A stretch of 64,000 nucleotides of DNA, taken from assembly GCA_947169115.1 (NCBI GenBank), contig CAMVOK010000014.1:1-64000 (forward strand), written 5' to 3'. The DNA comes from an uncultured Prevotellaceae bacterium (GTDB lineage: Bacteria > Bacteroidota > Bacteroidia > Bacteroidales > Bacteroidaceae). The position numbers and the translations under genes are program-made. Within the stretch, counting starts at the first letter, position 1. Each line of letters starts with the position of its first letter. Below are positions 1 through 7,960 of this stretch, piece by piece. The notes below the pieces were generated by a model. The model ran no database searches. It had not been told where the DNA came from and worked only from the letters and a program-made list of their open reading frames with translations.

Positions 1-68
1 AATACATCAAACAACCTCTTTAAATTAGTAAATGGGAACATCCCGTAGGCGCTACATTCTAAGAATTG

Positions 69-102
69 AAGGAGAGAGTTCAAATGAGCTCTCTCCTTTT
101 TT
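69..102 (+). terminator. Rho-independent terminator of an upstream gene
   Basis: A perfect stem GGAGAGAG (71-78) / CTCTCTCC (89-96), extended by AA/TT, is followed by a run of T. It probably ends a gene lying left of the window. No coding region is visible between 1 and 249; after the terminator the stretch is AT-rich promoter DNA. Confidence 0.75.
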
Positions 103-213
103 ATTTTGTCTTTCAGTATTGCTTTCTAGTACAAATTAAACAATTGATGCGCTTTTAAAGGTTAGAATATAAGAAATATTTAACAGAATAGTTCTTATTT
201 AAACCTTTATTTG

Positions 214-221
214 TATATTTG
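214..221 (+). promoter_or_regulatory. Putative -7 box of the hipBA-like operon
   Basis: TATATTTG matches the Bacteroidetes -7 consensus TAnnTTTG and lies 28 bases before the ATG of the HTH gene. No clear -33 TTG is seen. The position would give a short leader of about 20-25 bases. Confidence 0.5.
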
Positions 222-249
222 TAGCGTAAAAGTTTAATTTTAGACTACT

Positions 250-600
250 ATGGATAATATTTATATACTTTCAGATATGGCTATCCTTAGTCGAATAGGT
301 AATCATATGAGGTCTTCCCGATTGAAACAGAACATCACTCAGCAGAGTCTTGCAGACGCTGCTGGAGTATCTCTCTCGTCACTCAAAAAGATAGAAAAAG
401 GAGAAATCGGCTCATTTGACTCCTTGCTCAGGGTTATGCGTACATTGGGAAAGCTCGACGTTCTTCAACCATTAGTTGATGAGGAACAAATGAGTCCAAG
501 CGAATACTATGAACTGGTGCATTCGGCGAATACCAAGCGTCAACGCCAACGTGCAGCAGGTAAAATTAATAACGCAAGTAAGGAGAATACAGGATGGTAG
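250..600 (+). CDS. hipB: HipB-like XRE-family antitoxin/regulator
   Basis: A 116-residue protein with a helix-turn-helix of the XRE/Cro type at about residues 24-75 (LADAAGVSLSSLKKIEKG is the recognition region). It is followed by a short acidic and then basic tail. The stop codon overlaps the ATG of the HipA-like gene by 7 bases, which indicates translational coupling. In HipBA modules the HTH partner binds and neutralises the kinase and represses the operon; that role is inferred from gene order and domain type. ATG at 250 is used; an internal ATG at 280 is possible. Confidence 0.8.
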   Translation: MDNIYILSDMAILSRIGNHMRSSRLKQNITQQSLADAAGVSLSSLKKIEKGEIGSFDSLLRVMRTLGKLDVLQPLVDEEQMSPSEYYELVHSANTKRQRQRAAGKINNASKENTGW

Positions 601-1880
601 ATGTGGCAAAAGTCAACCTGTTTAGCATCCCTGTTGGGACTTTCAGTTGGGACGAGCGCTATGGGGTTGTAAGGTTTGAATATGACCGCAGTTTTGTTGG
701 TCGCGGTTTGGAGCCATCGCCCTTGATGATGCCAGTTCAGGAAGGAAGAATTTATTCTTTTGCCAACTTGGGCAGAGACACTTTTCAAGGTTTGCCTGGC
801 ATGCTAGCAGACTCTCTTCCTGACACTTATGGTCGTGCACTGTTCGACAGATGGCTGGCATTGACAGGACGTACAAGCGGTAACCCCATCGAATCGCTCT
901 GTTTCTTAGGAAAGCGCTGCATGGGAGCATTAGAGTTTGAACCGGCAATTGACGTATCTTACAACCCTGATGCCAGATTCGAGATTGACAAATTGGTGGA
1001 AGTGGCCAAAGAAGCACTTAATCATAAATCTTCTTTCGGCACAAATCTTAATGATGACAAGAAGGCTGCTATCGCTGAGATACTGCGCTTAGGTACATCC
1101 GCAGGTGGCCAACGAGCTAAGGCTATCATCGCTTATAACAAGGAGACCGGAGAGGTGCGTTCTGGTCAAGTGGAGGCCACTGCTGGATTTGATTATTATC
1201 TGATAAAACTTGATGGTGTATCGGCTAAGGCTGGATTTAGAGAGACTGAAAACTTTGGTCGGTTGGAGTATTCTTTCTACAAGTTAGCACAAGCCTGTGG
1301 CATAGAAATGTCAGAATGTTCTCTTATTGAGGAAAACGGACGGGCTCACTTCCTAACCAAACGGTTCGACCGAAAAGAAGGGAAGAAAGTCCACATGCAG
1401 ACCCTCTGCGGTATTGCCCATTTTGATTATCGGCTTCATCGAGCCTATTCCTACGAACAGGCTTTCAACGTGATGCGAGCACTACGATTATCATACCCAG
1501 AAGCCAAAGAGATGTTCCGACGTATGGTGTTTAACGTAGTGGTTCGAAATCAAGACGACCACACCAAGAATGTCTCTTTTTTGATGGAAGAAGATGGTAA
1601 ATGGAGACTTTCTCCTGCCTACGATATGGGCTATGCTTATAATCCCGAAGGTGGTTGGACGGCAACACACCAGATGTCCATCAATGGAAAGTTCGACGAT
1701 ATTACTAGGAACGATTTGATGACATTTGCCTCCATGAATAACATCAGGGATGCAGCATCTATTATCGATGAAGTCTGTGAGGCCACTTCTCACTGGGCGG
1801 AAATAGCTAAAGACTATGGTGTGCCGACACCTATGATAAAAACTATATCATCCAACATGTTAATCTATCAACGAATATAA
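594..1880 (+). CDS. hipA: HipA-like serine/threonine kinase (type II toxin)
   Basis: A 428-residue HipA-family protein, close to the usual full length. Visible features are the N-terminal HipA_N-like region, the glycine-rich loop LGTSAGGQRAKAIIA (about 165-180), the catalytic-loop motif RNQDDHTKN (about 318-326) and the metal-binding SPAYD (about 340-344). These are the residues expected for phosphotransfer, so the enzyme looks intact. Known HipA kinases phosphorylate aminoacyl-tRNA synthetases such as GltX and halt translation; the target here is unknown. It starts inside the last codons of the HTH gene, as in classical hipBA operons. It could also be a domesticated regulator rather than a persistence toxin. 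Confidence 0.87.
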   Translation: MVDVAKVNLFSIPVGTFSWDERYGVVRFEYDRSFVGRGLEPSPLMMPVQEGRIYSFANLGRDTFQGLPGMLADSLPDTYGRALFDRWLALTGRTSGNPIESLCFLGKRCMGALEFEPAIDVSYNPDARFEIDKLVEVAKEALNHKSSFGTNLNDDKKAAIAEILRLGTSAGGQRAKAIIAYNKETGEVRSGQVEATAGFDYYLIKLDGVSAKAGFRETENFGRLEYSFYKLAQACGIEMSECSLIEENGRAHFLTKRFDRKEGKKVHMQTLCGIAHFDYRLHRAYSYEQAFNVMRALRLSYPEAKEMFRRMVFNVVVRNQDDHTKNVSFLMEEDGKWRLSPAYDMGYAYNPEGGWTATHQMSINGKFDDITRNDLMTFASMNNIRDAASIIDEVCEATSHWAEIAKDYGVPTPMIKTISSNMLIYQRI

Positions 1881-1903
1881 TATTATTGAGGATTGTAGAT
1901 ACC

Positions 1904-2656
1904 ATGATATTCTATTTCACTGGCACAGGAAACAGCAAGTATGTGGCAGAGCGCATAGCCGAGACTATTGGCGACACGGTGCAGTCCATTGAGGACTACT
2001 CTCAGGTGGTGCATCTGAAGGATGGTGAAGTCCTTGGCTTTGTTTCCTATACGGCATGGTTCCAGATTCCACCTTTGATGCGTGAATTCATAACAAACCT
2101 CAATGTCGTACCGGCAACGGACAACTACGCTTTCTATGTGGCCACCTACGGCACCATGCCAGGATATCATGGTGAAGATGCCCGTAGAACTTTAGCCAAG
2201 AAAGGCATTCGGCTCGATGCTTCTTTCAGTGTACGTCAGCCCGACACATGGACTCCCATCTTCGAACTAAGCGACCCCGTTGCCGTGGCCCGAACCAACG
2301 AAAAGGCAGAAGCGGAGATTCGCGAACTCGTTGTCAAGGTCCAGAACCGCGTACAGGGCAATCAGACTTCGCGCCGCTGGCCCTATTTCATTCACCCTGT
2401 CACCGAATGGCTGTTGAGCCGTCAAAGCCAGACTAAGCACTTCTATGTTGAGGACAGTTGCATCGGTTGTGGACTTTGTGCGCGCCGATGCCCTGAGCAT
2501 GCCATTACAATAAAGGACAAACGGCCAGTCTGGACAAAAAAGCAATGCAGCATCTGCCTACGTTGCCTGCACCATTGTCCCAAGTTCTCCATTCAATATG
2601 GCGACGGAAAGACCAAGCAACATGGTCAGTACCGCAACCCTCATACAAAAGTATAA
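1904..2656 (+). CDS. EFR1-family flavodoxin-like/4Fe-4S ferredoxin protein
   Basis: The first 150 residues look like a flavodoxin fold with the FMN phosphate loop FTGTGNSKYVAE near the N-terminus. The C-terminus carries two 4Fe-4S clusters: CIGCGLCARRCP (about 186-197) and CSICLRCLHHCP (about 215-226). This arrangement is typical of EFR1 proteins, cytoplasmic electron-transfer proteins of unknown partner. ATG at 1904 was chosen because the flavodoxin strand begins immediately (MIFYFTGTG); an in-frame TTG at 1886 would add six unsupported residues. It starts 23 bases after the hipA-like gene and may share its transcript. Confidence 0.85.
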   Translation: MIFYFTGTGNSKYVAERIAETIGDTVQSIEDYSQVVHLKDGEVLGFVSYTAWFQIPPLMREFITNLNVVPATDNYAFYVATYGTMPGYHGEDARRTLAKKGIRLDASFSVRQPDTWTPIFELSDPVAVARTNEKAEAEIRELVVKVQNRVQGNQTSRRWPYFIHPVTEWLLSRQSQTKHFYVEDSCIGCGLCARRCPEHAITIKDKRPVWTKKQCSICLRCLHHCPKFSIQYGDGKTKQHGQYRNPHTKV

Positions 2657-2680
2657 GATATATGGAAATCACATAACGTC

Positions 2681-3925
2681 TTACTCAAAGCGTATGCTTT
2701 TAGCAGGATGGATATTCGAGACGACGAAACTGGGGAGCAAGAGGGCAAGTACGGAAATAAAGAAAGTAGCCAGGTTTATCACCAACACCCACAGCCACGA
2801 AAACTGCACGGGAGCAACCTCTACATAATAAGTAGATGCATCGAGGTGGACTAGTCCTGTTTGTTGTTGTAACAGACACAGACCAAGTCCTAAAGCATTT
2901 CCCAGCAACATGCCCCGACCGATAATCAGGACTGCATAAAAAATAAAGAGATGACGCAACGAACGATTGGTCATTCCCAATGCTTTCATTACACCTATAA
3001 ACTGCGTACGTTCCAAAATGATGATTAGCAAGCCGCTAATCGTGGTGAAACCTGCCACAGCCACCATCAGTACGAGAATCACCAGTACATTCAGGTCAAG
3101 CAGGTCGAGCCAGGCAAAGATATGAGGGTAAAAGTCCTTGATGGTAGGCGAAGCATAATAGCAACCATAGACATCCTGCCTACGACCAACATATTGGGAA
3201 ACCTGATCCGATACTTCAGTAAGGTGTTCCATCCCATCGAGATTCACCTCTGCCCCACTACACTGGTCTGGCGCATAACCCATAAGCTGGTGAGCAGTCT
3301 TATAGTCACAAAAGACAAGTCTCGAATCATATTCGGATAGGTTGGTCGCATATATCGCTTCTACCATGAACCTGCGTGCCCGCAAACGCTCATCAAAGAA
3401 ATAGGCAAACACCTTGCTACCCACGGTGAGTCCCAATTGTCGTGCCAACTTCTGCGACACCACCAACCGCCCCGTACTCTCCTGGGCAGAGAAGACTTCC
3501 TTAATCTCTCCCTCCACAAGATTTGCCCGAAGGAAGGTTAGGTCATAATCCTCAGCTATGCCACGGAACAGAACGCCCTGGAAACTTTCGTCCGTCTTTA
3601 GCATTCCTGTCTTCTGACAGAAACGTTGCACATGGTTCACACTCGGAATCTCCGTTATGGCAGCCATCATGCTGTCGGGAATGACGATAGGCTGAGAATC
3701 AGTTTTATACAGCGACTCGTAGTTCAGTACCCGGATGTGACTACCGATTCCCGTCACCTTATTCTGTACCTCTCCCTTGAAGCCCAGCACCACTGAGACG
3801 GAAATGAGCATAACAGCAATGCCCAGTGCCACACCGGCTGTAGCAATGCCGATAGCCGTACGGGAAGCGCGTCGGCCTCCTCCTTGACTATAAAGCCGCC
3901 TTGCGATGAACCAGGTAAAGGACAT
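2681..3925 (-). CDS. FtsX/LolE-like ABC transporter permease
   Basis: A 414-residue integral membrane protein with one N-terminal membrane segment (about 20-45), a large MacB-like periplasmic domain and three C-terminal membrane segments. The N-terminus FTWFIARRLYSQ and the glycine-rich loop after it are typical of LolC/LolE-type permeases, which extract lipoproteins from the inner membrane with the ATPase LolD. No ATPase gene lies next to it. It converges with the ferredoxin gene with only 24 bases between stops. A degenerate heptamer tract lies upstream of its start. Confidence 0.8.
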   Translation of the reverse strand: MSFTWFIARRLYSQGGGRRASRTAIGIATAGVALGIAVMLISVSVVLGFKGEVQNKVTGIGSHIRVLNYESLYKTDSQPIVIPDSMMAAITEIPSVNHVQRFCQKTGMLKTDESFQGVLFRGIAEDYDLTFLRANLVEGEIKEVFSAQESTGRLVVSQKLARQLGLTVGSKVFAYFFDERLRARRFMVEAIYATNLSEYDSRLVFCDYKTAHQLMGYAPDQCSGAEVNLDGMEHLTEVSDQVSQYVGRRQDVYGCYYASPTIKDFYPHIFAWLDLLDLNVLVILVLMVAVAGFTTISGLLIIILERTQFIGVMKALGMTNRSLRHLFIFYAVLIIGRGMLLGNALGLGLCLLQQQTGLVHLDASTYYVEVAPVQFSWLWVLVINLATFFISVLALLLPSFVVSNIHPAKSIRFE

Positions 3926-3955
3926 ATTAGAGATAAAAATGAAAAAATAAAAATT

Positions 3956-4046
3956 AAAAGTTAAGAGTGAAGAGTGAAGAATTAAGGGTGAAGGGTTAAG
4001 AATTAAGGGTTATGGATTAAGGGTTATGGATTAAGGGTTATGGATT
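3956..4046. repeat. Degenerate 7-bp tandem tract, 13 units
   Basis: Reading in sevens from 3956 gives AAGAGTG, AAGAATT, AAGGGTG, AAGGGTT and ATGGATT variants; the last six units alternate AAGGGTT/ATGGATT exactly. A second short heptamer series (CATTATA-like) follows at about 4059-4084. The tract lies upstream of the permease start on the minus strand. Confidence 0.85.
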
Positions 4047-4098
4047 ACTGTGCAGCCCATTATCCATTATACATTATACATTTAAAAAGGGGATTATT

Positions 4099-4131
4099 TC
4101 CTCCCTCCACGGGGAGGACCGGGGTGGGCTC
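4099..4131. repeat. Lone arm of the G/C-rich palindromic element
   Basis: TCCTCCCTCCACGGGGAGGA followed by a G-rich tail ending in GGGTGGGCTC. Its reverse complement matches the left arm of the full elements at 15931 and 18114. It lies just past the stop codon of the aminotransferase gene (minus strand). Confidence 0.65.
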
Positions 4132-4139
4132 ATTATACA

Positions 4140-5339
4140 TTAAATTGTTCTCCCTGGATAAGCCTCTAATGCCTTTTGTAATACGAAGAGGGCACGGGTA
4201 AGGTCTTTCTTCTTCAGCACGTATGCCAGACGAACCTGGTCGCGTCCAGCCCCAGGTGTCGTATAGAAGCCTGCAGCCGGAGCCATCATCACCGTCTCGC
4301 CCTCGTAGTTGAAATCGCTCAGACACCAAGCGCAGAACTTCTCAGCATCGTCAACGGGAAGTTTTGCCACCGTATAGAAAGCGCCCATCGGTATTGGGCT
4401 ATACACTCCGGGAATACGGTTCAGTCCGTCTATCAAGCACTTACGTCTGTCCACATATTCATCGTAAACCTCACGGCTGTACTCCTCGGGTTCGTCCAGA
4501 GAAGCCTCTGCTGCAATCTGTCCAATCAATGGGGGACTGAGGCGAGCCTGACAGAACTTCATCACCGCCTTTCTCACTTCCTGGTTCTTAGTTACCAAGG
4601 CTCCGATGCGTATGCCACACTCGGAATAGCGTTTCGAAACGGAGTCAATCAGTATGACATTGTTTTCTATGCCCTCAAGATGGCAAGCAGAGATGTAGGG
4701 CGAACCCGTATAGATGAACTCACGATAAACCTCATCGGAGAAGAGATACAGGTCATATTTCTTCACAAGGTCGCGTATCTGATTCATCTCCCTTCGTGTA
4801 TAAAGGTAGCCCGTCGGGTTATTCGGGTTACAAATCAGAATGGCTCGCGTACGTTCGTTGATGAGTTCCTCGAACTTCTCCACCTTGGGCAAAGAGAAGC
4901 CCTCCTCTATCGTCGTGGCAATGGTACGGATGACCGCTCCAGCCGATATGGCAAAGGCCATGTAGTTGGCATATGCCGGTTCTGGTACGATTATCTCGTC
5001 ACCAGGGTTCAGACAAGCAAGGAAGGAGAAGAGCACGGCTTCGCTTCCTCCAGAGGTGATGATAATGTCGTCAGCCGTGACATCGATATTATACTTCTTA
5101 TAATAGTCCACCAGTTTCCTGCGATAACTCATGTAACCCTGCGAAGGCGAATATTCGAGAATCTTCCGGTCGATATTGCGTATAGCATCCAAGGCCGCCT
5201 TGGGCGTAGGAAGGTCAGGCTGACCAATATTCAGGTGATAAACATGTATTCCGCGCTCCTTGGCAGCATAAGCCAACGGAGCCAATTTGCGGATAGGAGA
5301 TTCGGGCATTTCATGGCCACGAACAGAAATCTTTGGCAT
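4140..5339 (-). CDS. PLP-dependent class I/II aminotransferase
   Basis: A 399-residue fold-type I aminotransferase of the aspartate aminotransferase family. The PLP-binding lysine is in SVSKRYSECG (K about 235). Upstream are the substrate-strand motif NIGQPDLPTP, the cofactor-stacking region ITSGGSEA and the NPNNPTG motif. It probably transfers an amino group between an amino acid and 2-oxoglutarate in the cytoplasm; the specific substrate cannot be told from sequence alone. It has its own promoter, divergent from the RNA methyltransferase gene. Confidence 0.88.
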   Translation of the reverse strand: MPKISVRGHEMPESPIRKLAPLAYAAKERGIHVYHLNIGQPDLPTPKAALDAIRNIDRKILEYSPSQGYMSYRRKLVDYYKKYNIDVTADDIIITSGGSEAVLFSFLACLNPGDEIIVPEPAYANYMAFAISAGAVIRTIATTIEEGFSLPKVEKFEELINERTRAILICNPNNPTGYLYTRREMNQIRDLVKKYDLYLFSDEVYREFIYTGSPYISACHLEGIENNVILIDSVSKRYSECGIRIGALVTKNQEVRKAVMKFCQARLSPPLIGQIAAEASLDEPEEYSREVYDEYVDRRKCLIDGLNRIPGVYSPIPMGAFYTVAKLPVDDAEKFCAWCLSDFNYEGETVMMAPAAGFYTTPGAGRDQVRLAYVLKKKDLTRALFVLQKALEAYPGRTI

Positions 5340-5368
5340 TGAGAATTACAAATTACTATTTACGTGTG

Positions 5369-5376
5369 CAAAGATA
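5369..5376 (-). promoter_or_regulatory. -7 box of the aminotransferase gene
   Basis: TATCTTTG on the minus strand, a full match to TAnnTTTG, 29 bases before the start codon. Confidence 0.6.
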
Positions 5377-5380
5377 CAAT

Positions 5381-5418
5381 AAAATTAAAGATTAAAATTA
5401 AAAATTAAAAATTAATTG
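5381..5418. repeat. Short A/T-rich heptamer tract between divergent promoters
   Basis: AAAGATT, AAAATT and AAAAATT units repeat with a period of about 7. The tract occupies the space between two divergent -7 boxes. Confidence 0.55.
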
Positions 5419-5426
5419 TAATTTTG
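5419..5426 (+). promoter_or_regulatory. -7 box of the SpoU/TrmH methyltransferase gene
   Basis: TAATTTTG matches TAnnTTTG, 26 bases before ATG 5453. No convincing -33 TTG at normal spacing. Confidence 0.5.
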
Positions 5427-5452
5427 TACACAAATAAGAAGTTATCCCAGCC

Positions 5453-6256
5453 ATGAATGTCACAATAATCACCTCACTCACCCACCCTGGCGTAGAAGTC
5501 TATAGTTCGCTCACTGAGGCCCAGCTGCGCAACCGCTTGGAGCCCGACAAGAGCATCTTTATTGCCGAAAGTCCCAAGGTCATCCGTGTGGCACTGGATG
5601 CCGGCTACGAACCGCTTTCGTTGTTATGCGAGCAGAAACATATCACAGGCGATGCCGCAGACATCATCCGTCGCTGTGGCACGATTCCAGTCTATACGGG
5701 AGAACGGGAAGTGCTGGCCAAGTTGACTGGTTACACGCTGACGCGCGGTGTGTTGTGCGCCATGCGTCGCCCCAGCCCTCGTCCTGTCGGGGAAGTGTGT
5801 AATGGAGCCCATCGGGTAGTGGTCATCGACAGTGTCACGGACACCACCAACATCGGTGCAATCTTTCGTTCGGCGGCTGCCTTGGGGATTGATGCCGTCC
5901 TGCTCACTCCCACCTCATGCGACCCACTCAACCGCCGTTCCATCCGAGTCTCCATGGGCAGTGTGTTCCTCGTCCCTTGGACGTGGCTCAACGCTCCCAT
6001 TAGTAGTTTGAGGGAGTTGGGCTTCCGCACCGTAGCCATGGCCCTCACCGACGATTCCGTCCCCATCGACAACCCCGTGCTTAAGTCCGAAGCTCAGTTG
6101 GCCATCATCATGGGTACCGAGGGCGATGGTCTCGCCCCTTCCGTCATTGCCGATGCCGACTATGTCGCTCGCATCCCCATGTCACATCAGGTAGATTCCC
6201 TCAACGTAGCCGCTGCTGCTGCCGTAGCCTTCTGGGAACTGCGCATGCGGGGGTAA
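5453..6256 (+). CDS. SpoU/TrmH (SPOUT) family RNA 2'-O-methyltransferase
   Basis: A 267-residue protein with an N-terminal substrate-binding part and a C-terminal SPOUT domain. The three family motifs are present: motif 1 TTNIGAIFRSAAALG, motif 2 IIMGTEGDGL and motif 3 IPMSHQVDSLNVAAAAAVA, the last two forming the trefoil knot that binds S-adenosylmethionine. It should methylate a ribose in tRNA or rRNA in the cytoplasm; the target base is not identifiable. It is a single-gene unit with its own promoter and is followed by a possible hairpin terminator. Confidence 0.87.
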   Translation: MNVTIITSLTHPGVEVYSSLTEAQLRNRLEPDKSIFIAESPKVIRVALDAGYEPLSLLCEQKHITGDAADIIRRCGTIPVYTGEREVLAKLTGYTLTRGVLCAMRRPSPRPVGEVCNGAHRVVVIDSVTDTTNIGAIFRSAAALGIDAVLLTPTSCDPLNRRSIRVSMGSVFLVPWTWLNAPISSLRELGFRTVAMALTDDSVPIDNPVLKSEAQLAIIMGTEGDGLAPSVIADADYVARIPMSHQVDSLNVAAAAAVAFWELRMRG

Positions 6257-6264
6257 AGAAGAGG

Positions 6265-6284
6265 CCACGGGGAGAAACCCGTGG
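6265..6284 (+). terminator. Possible hairpin terminator
   Basis: CCACGGG (6265-6271) pairs perfectly with CCCGTGG (6278-6284) across a six-base loop, nine bases after the methyltransferase stop. No T run follows, so termination is uncertain. Confidence 0.4.
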
Positions 6285-6371
6285 CACAATGGCTAGCAAG
6301 AATGTAAGAACCGTGGCACAATGGCGAGCGAGAGTGTAAAACCGTGGCACAATGGCCGGCGGGAATGGGGG
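6279..6371. repeat. Three tandem units of about 31 bp
   Basis: The core CCGTGGCACAATGGC recurs at 6279, 6311 and 6342 (spacing 32 and 31), each followed by a variant of NAGCRAGARTGTAA. The array ends at the stop codon of the LTxxQ-like gene on the other strand. Confidence 0.85.
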
Positions 6372-6920
6372 TTAGAAATCGCCCCCCATATCTCCACCTT
6401 GGGAACCGCCACCGAAACCACCACGGCCACCCTCCCGTGGACCGCCAAAGCCACCTTGGCGCTGGGGACCTCCCTGACGCGAAGGCATATTGCGCTGCAT
6501 ATTGTGCTGACGGAATATTTTAGTAAGCTGTTGAGGAGTAAGCACTTGCTTAAGTTCGGCATAGTACTTCTTTTCTATATCCAGACGCTTCTGCTGCTGA
6601 GCAATCATCTCTTCCTGACGGGCGAAGTATTCCTCTACACGCTGGGTTGCCTCTTCGTCAGTGAGTTTTTTCTTATCGGCGTCGTCATTCCGAGCAGACA
6701 TGGTTCTACGTCCACGTTGCAGTCCTCTCAGTTCATCTTGATAGGCTTTATAAGTAGTTAGGAATTTGTCTTTGGCATCGTCCTTCAGATCAAAGTCCTT
6801 CGCCAGTTTCTCTGCTCGCTGTTCTGTCATTTCGGGTCGCTGAGCCTTTACAGTGTTGAATGTTGAAAACTGAAAGCTGAAAATTGTGAATGCTGCTAAT
6901 GCAATGAGTTTTGTTTTCAT
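6372..6920 (-). CDS. Secreted LTxxQ/Spy-like protein with Gly-rich tail
   Basis: A 182-residue protein with an N-terminal signal peptide (about 1-26, cleavage after VKA). A mostly helical middle of about 100 residues contains LTPQQLTKIF, similar to the LTxxQ motif of Spy/CpxP periplasmic proteins. The last 40 residues are a low-complexity Gly/Arg/Gln tail (FGGPREGGRGGFGGG). The role is probably periplasmic; a chaperone or stress-sensing function is only an inference. The start codon is directly preceded by an exact 40-bp duplication, so the leader is entirely repeat DNA. Confidence 0.7.
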   Translation of the reverse strand: MKTKLIALAAFTIFSFQFSTFNTVKAQRPEMTEQRAEKLAKDFDLKDDAKDKFLTTYKAYQDELRGLQRGRRTMSARNDDADKKKLTDEEATQRVEEYFARQEEMIAQQQKRLDIEKKYYAELKQVLTPQQLTKIFRQHNMQRNMPSRQGGPQRQGGFGGPREGGRGGFGGGSQGGDMGGDF

Positions 6921-7020
6921 AAGTTTGGAAGTTTAGAAGTTTAGAAATTTAGGGATTTAGAAGTTTGGAAGTTTAGAAGTTTAGAAATTTAGGGATTTAG
7001 AGGGTTAGGGGTTTGGGTTG
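6921..7020. repeat. 8-bp period tract with exact 40-bp duplication
   Basis: Positions 6921-6960 and 6961-7000 are identical 40-bp units. Each consists of five octamers: AAGTTTGG, AAGTTTAG, AAGTTTAG, AAATTTAG, GGATTTAG. Degenerate octamers continue to 7020. The tract begins at the base next to the start codon of the minus-strand gene ending its 5' side at 6920. Confidence 0.92.
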
Positions 7021-7042
7021 TGCACGATTCTATGACGGCAAA

Positions 7043-7068
7043 AGAAAAGCGAAGTTTAACCCTCGCTT
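7043..7068 (-). terminator. Probable terminator of the DUF5715 gene
   Basis: On the minus strand AAGCGA (7068-7063) pairs with TCGCTT (7052-7047) and is followed by a T-rich stretch. It lies about 50 bases past the stop of the upstream minus-strand gene. Confidence 0.45.
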
Positions 7069-7119
7069 ATATTTTTAAACTTTTTAACCATTCCGTGTTT
7101 CTTGGCTTCCTACGCTTTT

Positions 7120-7884
7120 TTATCTCGTGGTAATGTGGAAACAACCCTGCTTGACTTCGTACTTAATGTAGCAACGTCCTTGCTCACGGATGTCTCGGAG
7201 CACCTCGGAGAGCACCCACTTGAGGGTGTCGTTCTGCACGGCACGGCGACGTTCGTCTGGGGGCTGCACGGTCTGATAGCGGTTGTAGGCGATGTCGAAA
7301 GTTGTGCCAAAACGATGGCAACTCTGTTCCGAGGCATTGCCATTGTTCTTGCGAAGGCGTGCCACGTCGTTCTCAGAACGCAATACACTGGTTATTATGA
7401 GTCGATGGAGGGGAACACCCTTGACGGCCAACGAATCGAGATAACTGCGACCTATCAGTTGCAGAAGGTCGGCAGCACGGGGTACCAGATAGGGTATGCT
7501 GTGCGACATGCCTCTATCCATAACATAATACGGATTGCTGCCAACGTAAACGAGTTCTGACTTGCGCTGCTCGGCCTGACGGCGGTCACGAACCGGCCGT
7601 ACTCCCCACTTTCTGGCAGCCAGAATCTGCACATCCTGTACATCGGGAAAGCACTTGTCGTAACTATATACGCTTCGGATGGGATGGTAAGAGACATCCT
7701 CTACCTTCTTCGTCTCCACAGAATGTACTGGAATTTCCTGATTCGTTGAAACAACAGGAGTCTCTGAGCGAGTTGCAGTTTGGATTTCTCCCATCACACT
7801 TGGGTTACACTGACGTACAACAGCCAACACCGCAACCGAAGTTGCACAGAAACCGAGGTATATATTTTTCTTTAGTCTTCGCAT
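7120..7884 (-). CDS. DUF5715 family protein, M15 peptidase-like
   Basis: A 254-residue protein with an N-terminal membrane anchor or signal (KNIYLGFCATSVAVLAVV). The C-terminal half shows the metal-ligand pattern of M15 D,D-peptidases: SCHRFGTTFDIAYNRY supplies H and D, and a final GCFHIT supplies the second His. It is probably a periplasmic cell-wall-related protein; catalysis is an inference. ATG at 7884 was chosen; a longer reading frame to 8001 only adds translated heptamer repeat and crosses the promoter. A -7 box lies eight bases upstream, so the message may be nearly leaderless. Confidence 0.72.
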   Translation of the reverse strand: MRRLKKNIYLGFCATSVAVLAVVRQCNPSVMGEIQTATRSETPVVSTNQEIPVHSVETKKVEDVSYHPIRSVYSYDKCFPDVQDVQILAARKWGVRPVRDRRQAEQRKSELVYVGSNPYYVMDRGMSHSIPYLVPRAADLLQLIGRSYLDSLAVKGVPLHRLIITSVLRSENDVARLRKNNGNASEQSCHRFGTTFDIAYNRYQTVQPPDERRRAVQNDTLKWVLSEVLRDIREQGRCYIKYEVKQGCFHITTR

Positions 7885-7892
7885 TTTCGCGA

Positions 7893-7900
7893 CAAAGATA
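7893..7900 (-). promoter_or_regulatory. -7 box of the DUF5715 gene
   Basis: TATCTTTG on the minus strand, only eight bases from the ATG at 7884. Confidence 0.6.
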
Positions 7901-7904
7901 CGAA

Positions 7905-7942
7905 GAAAAAATTGAAAATTGAAAATTGATAATTGAAAATTA
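7905..7942. repeat. GAAAATT heptamer tract between divergent promoters
   Basis: Units GAAAATT, GAAAATT, GATAATT, GAAAATT with a period of 7. One TTG of the tract (7926-7928) sits 19 bases before the plus-strand -7 box, the spacing expected for a -33 element. Confidence 0.75.
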
Positions 7943-7947
7943 ATACT

Positions 7948-7955
7948 TATCTTTG
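7948..7955 (+). promoter_or_regulatory. -7 box of the phoH gene
   Basis: TATCTTTG, full consensus, only five bases before ATG 7961. Transcription should begin at or near the start codon, implying a leaderless or nearly leaderless message. Confidence 0.65.
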
Positions 7956-7960
7956 CAGTC

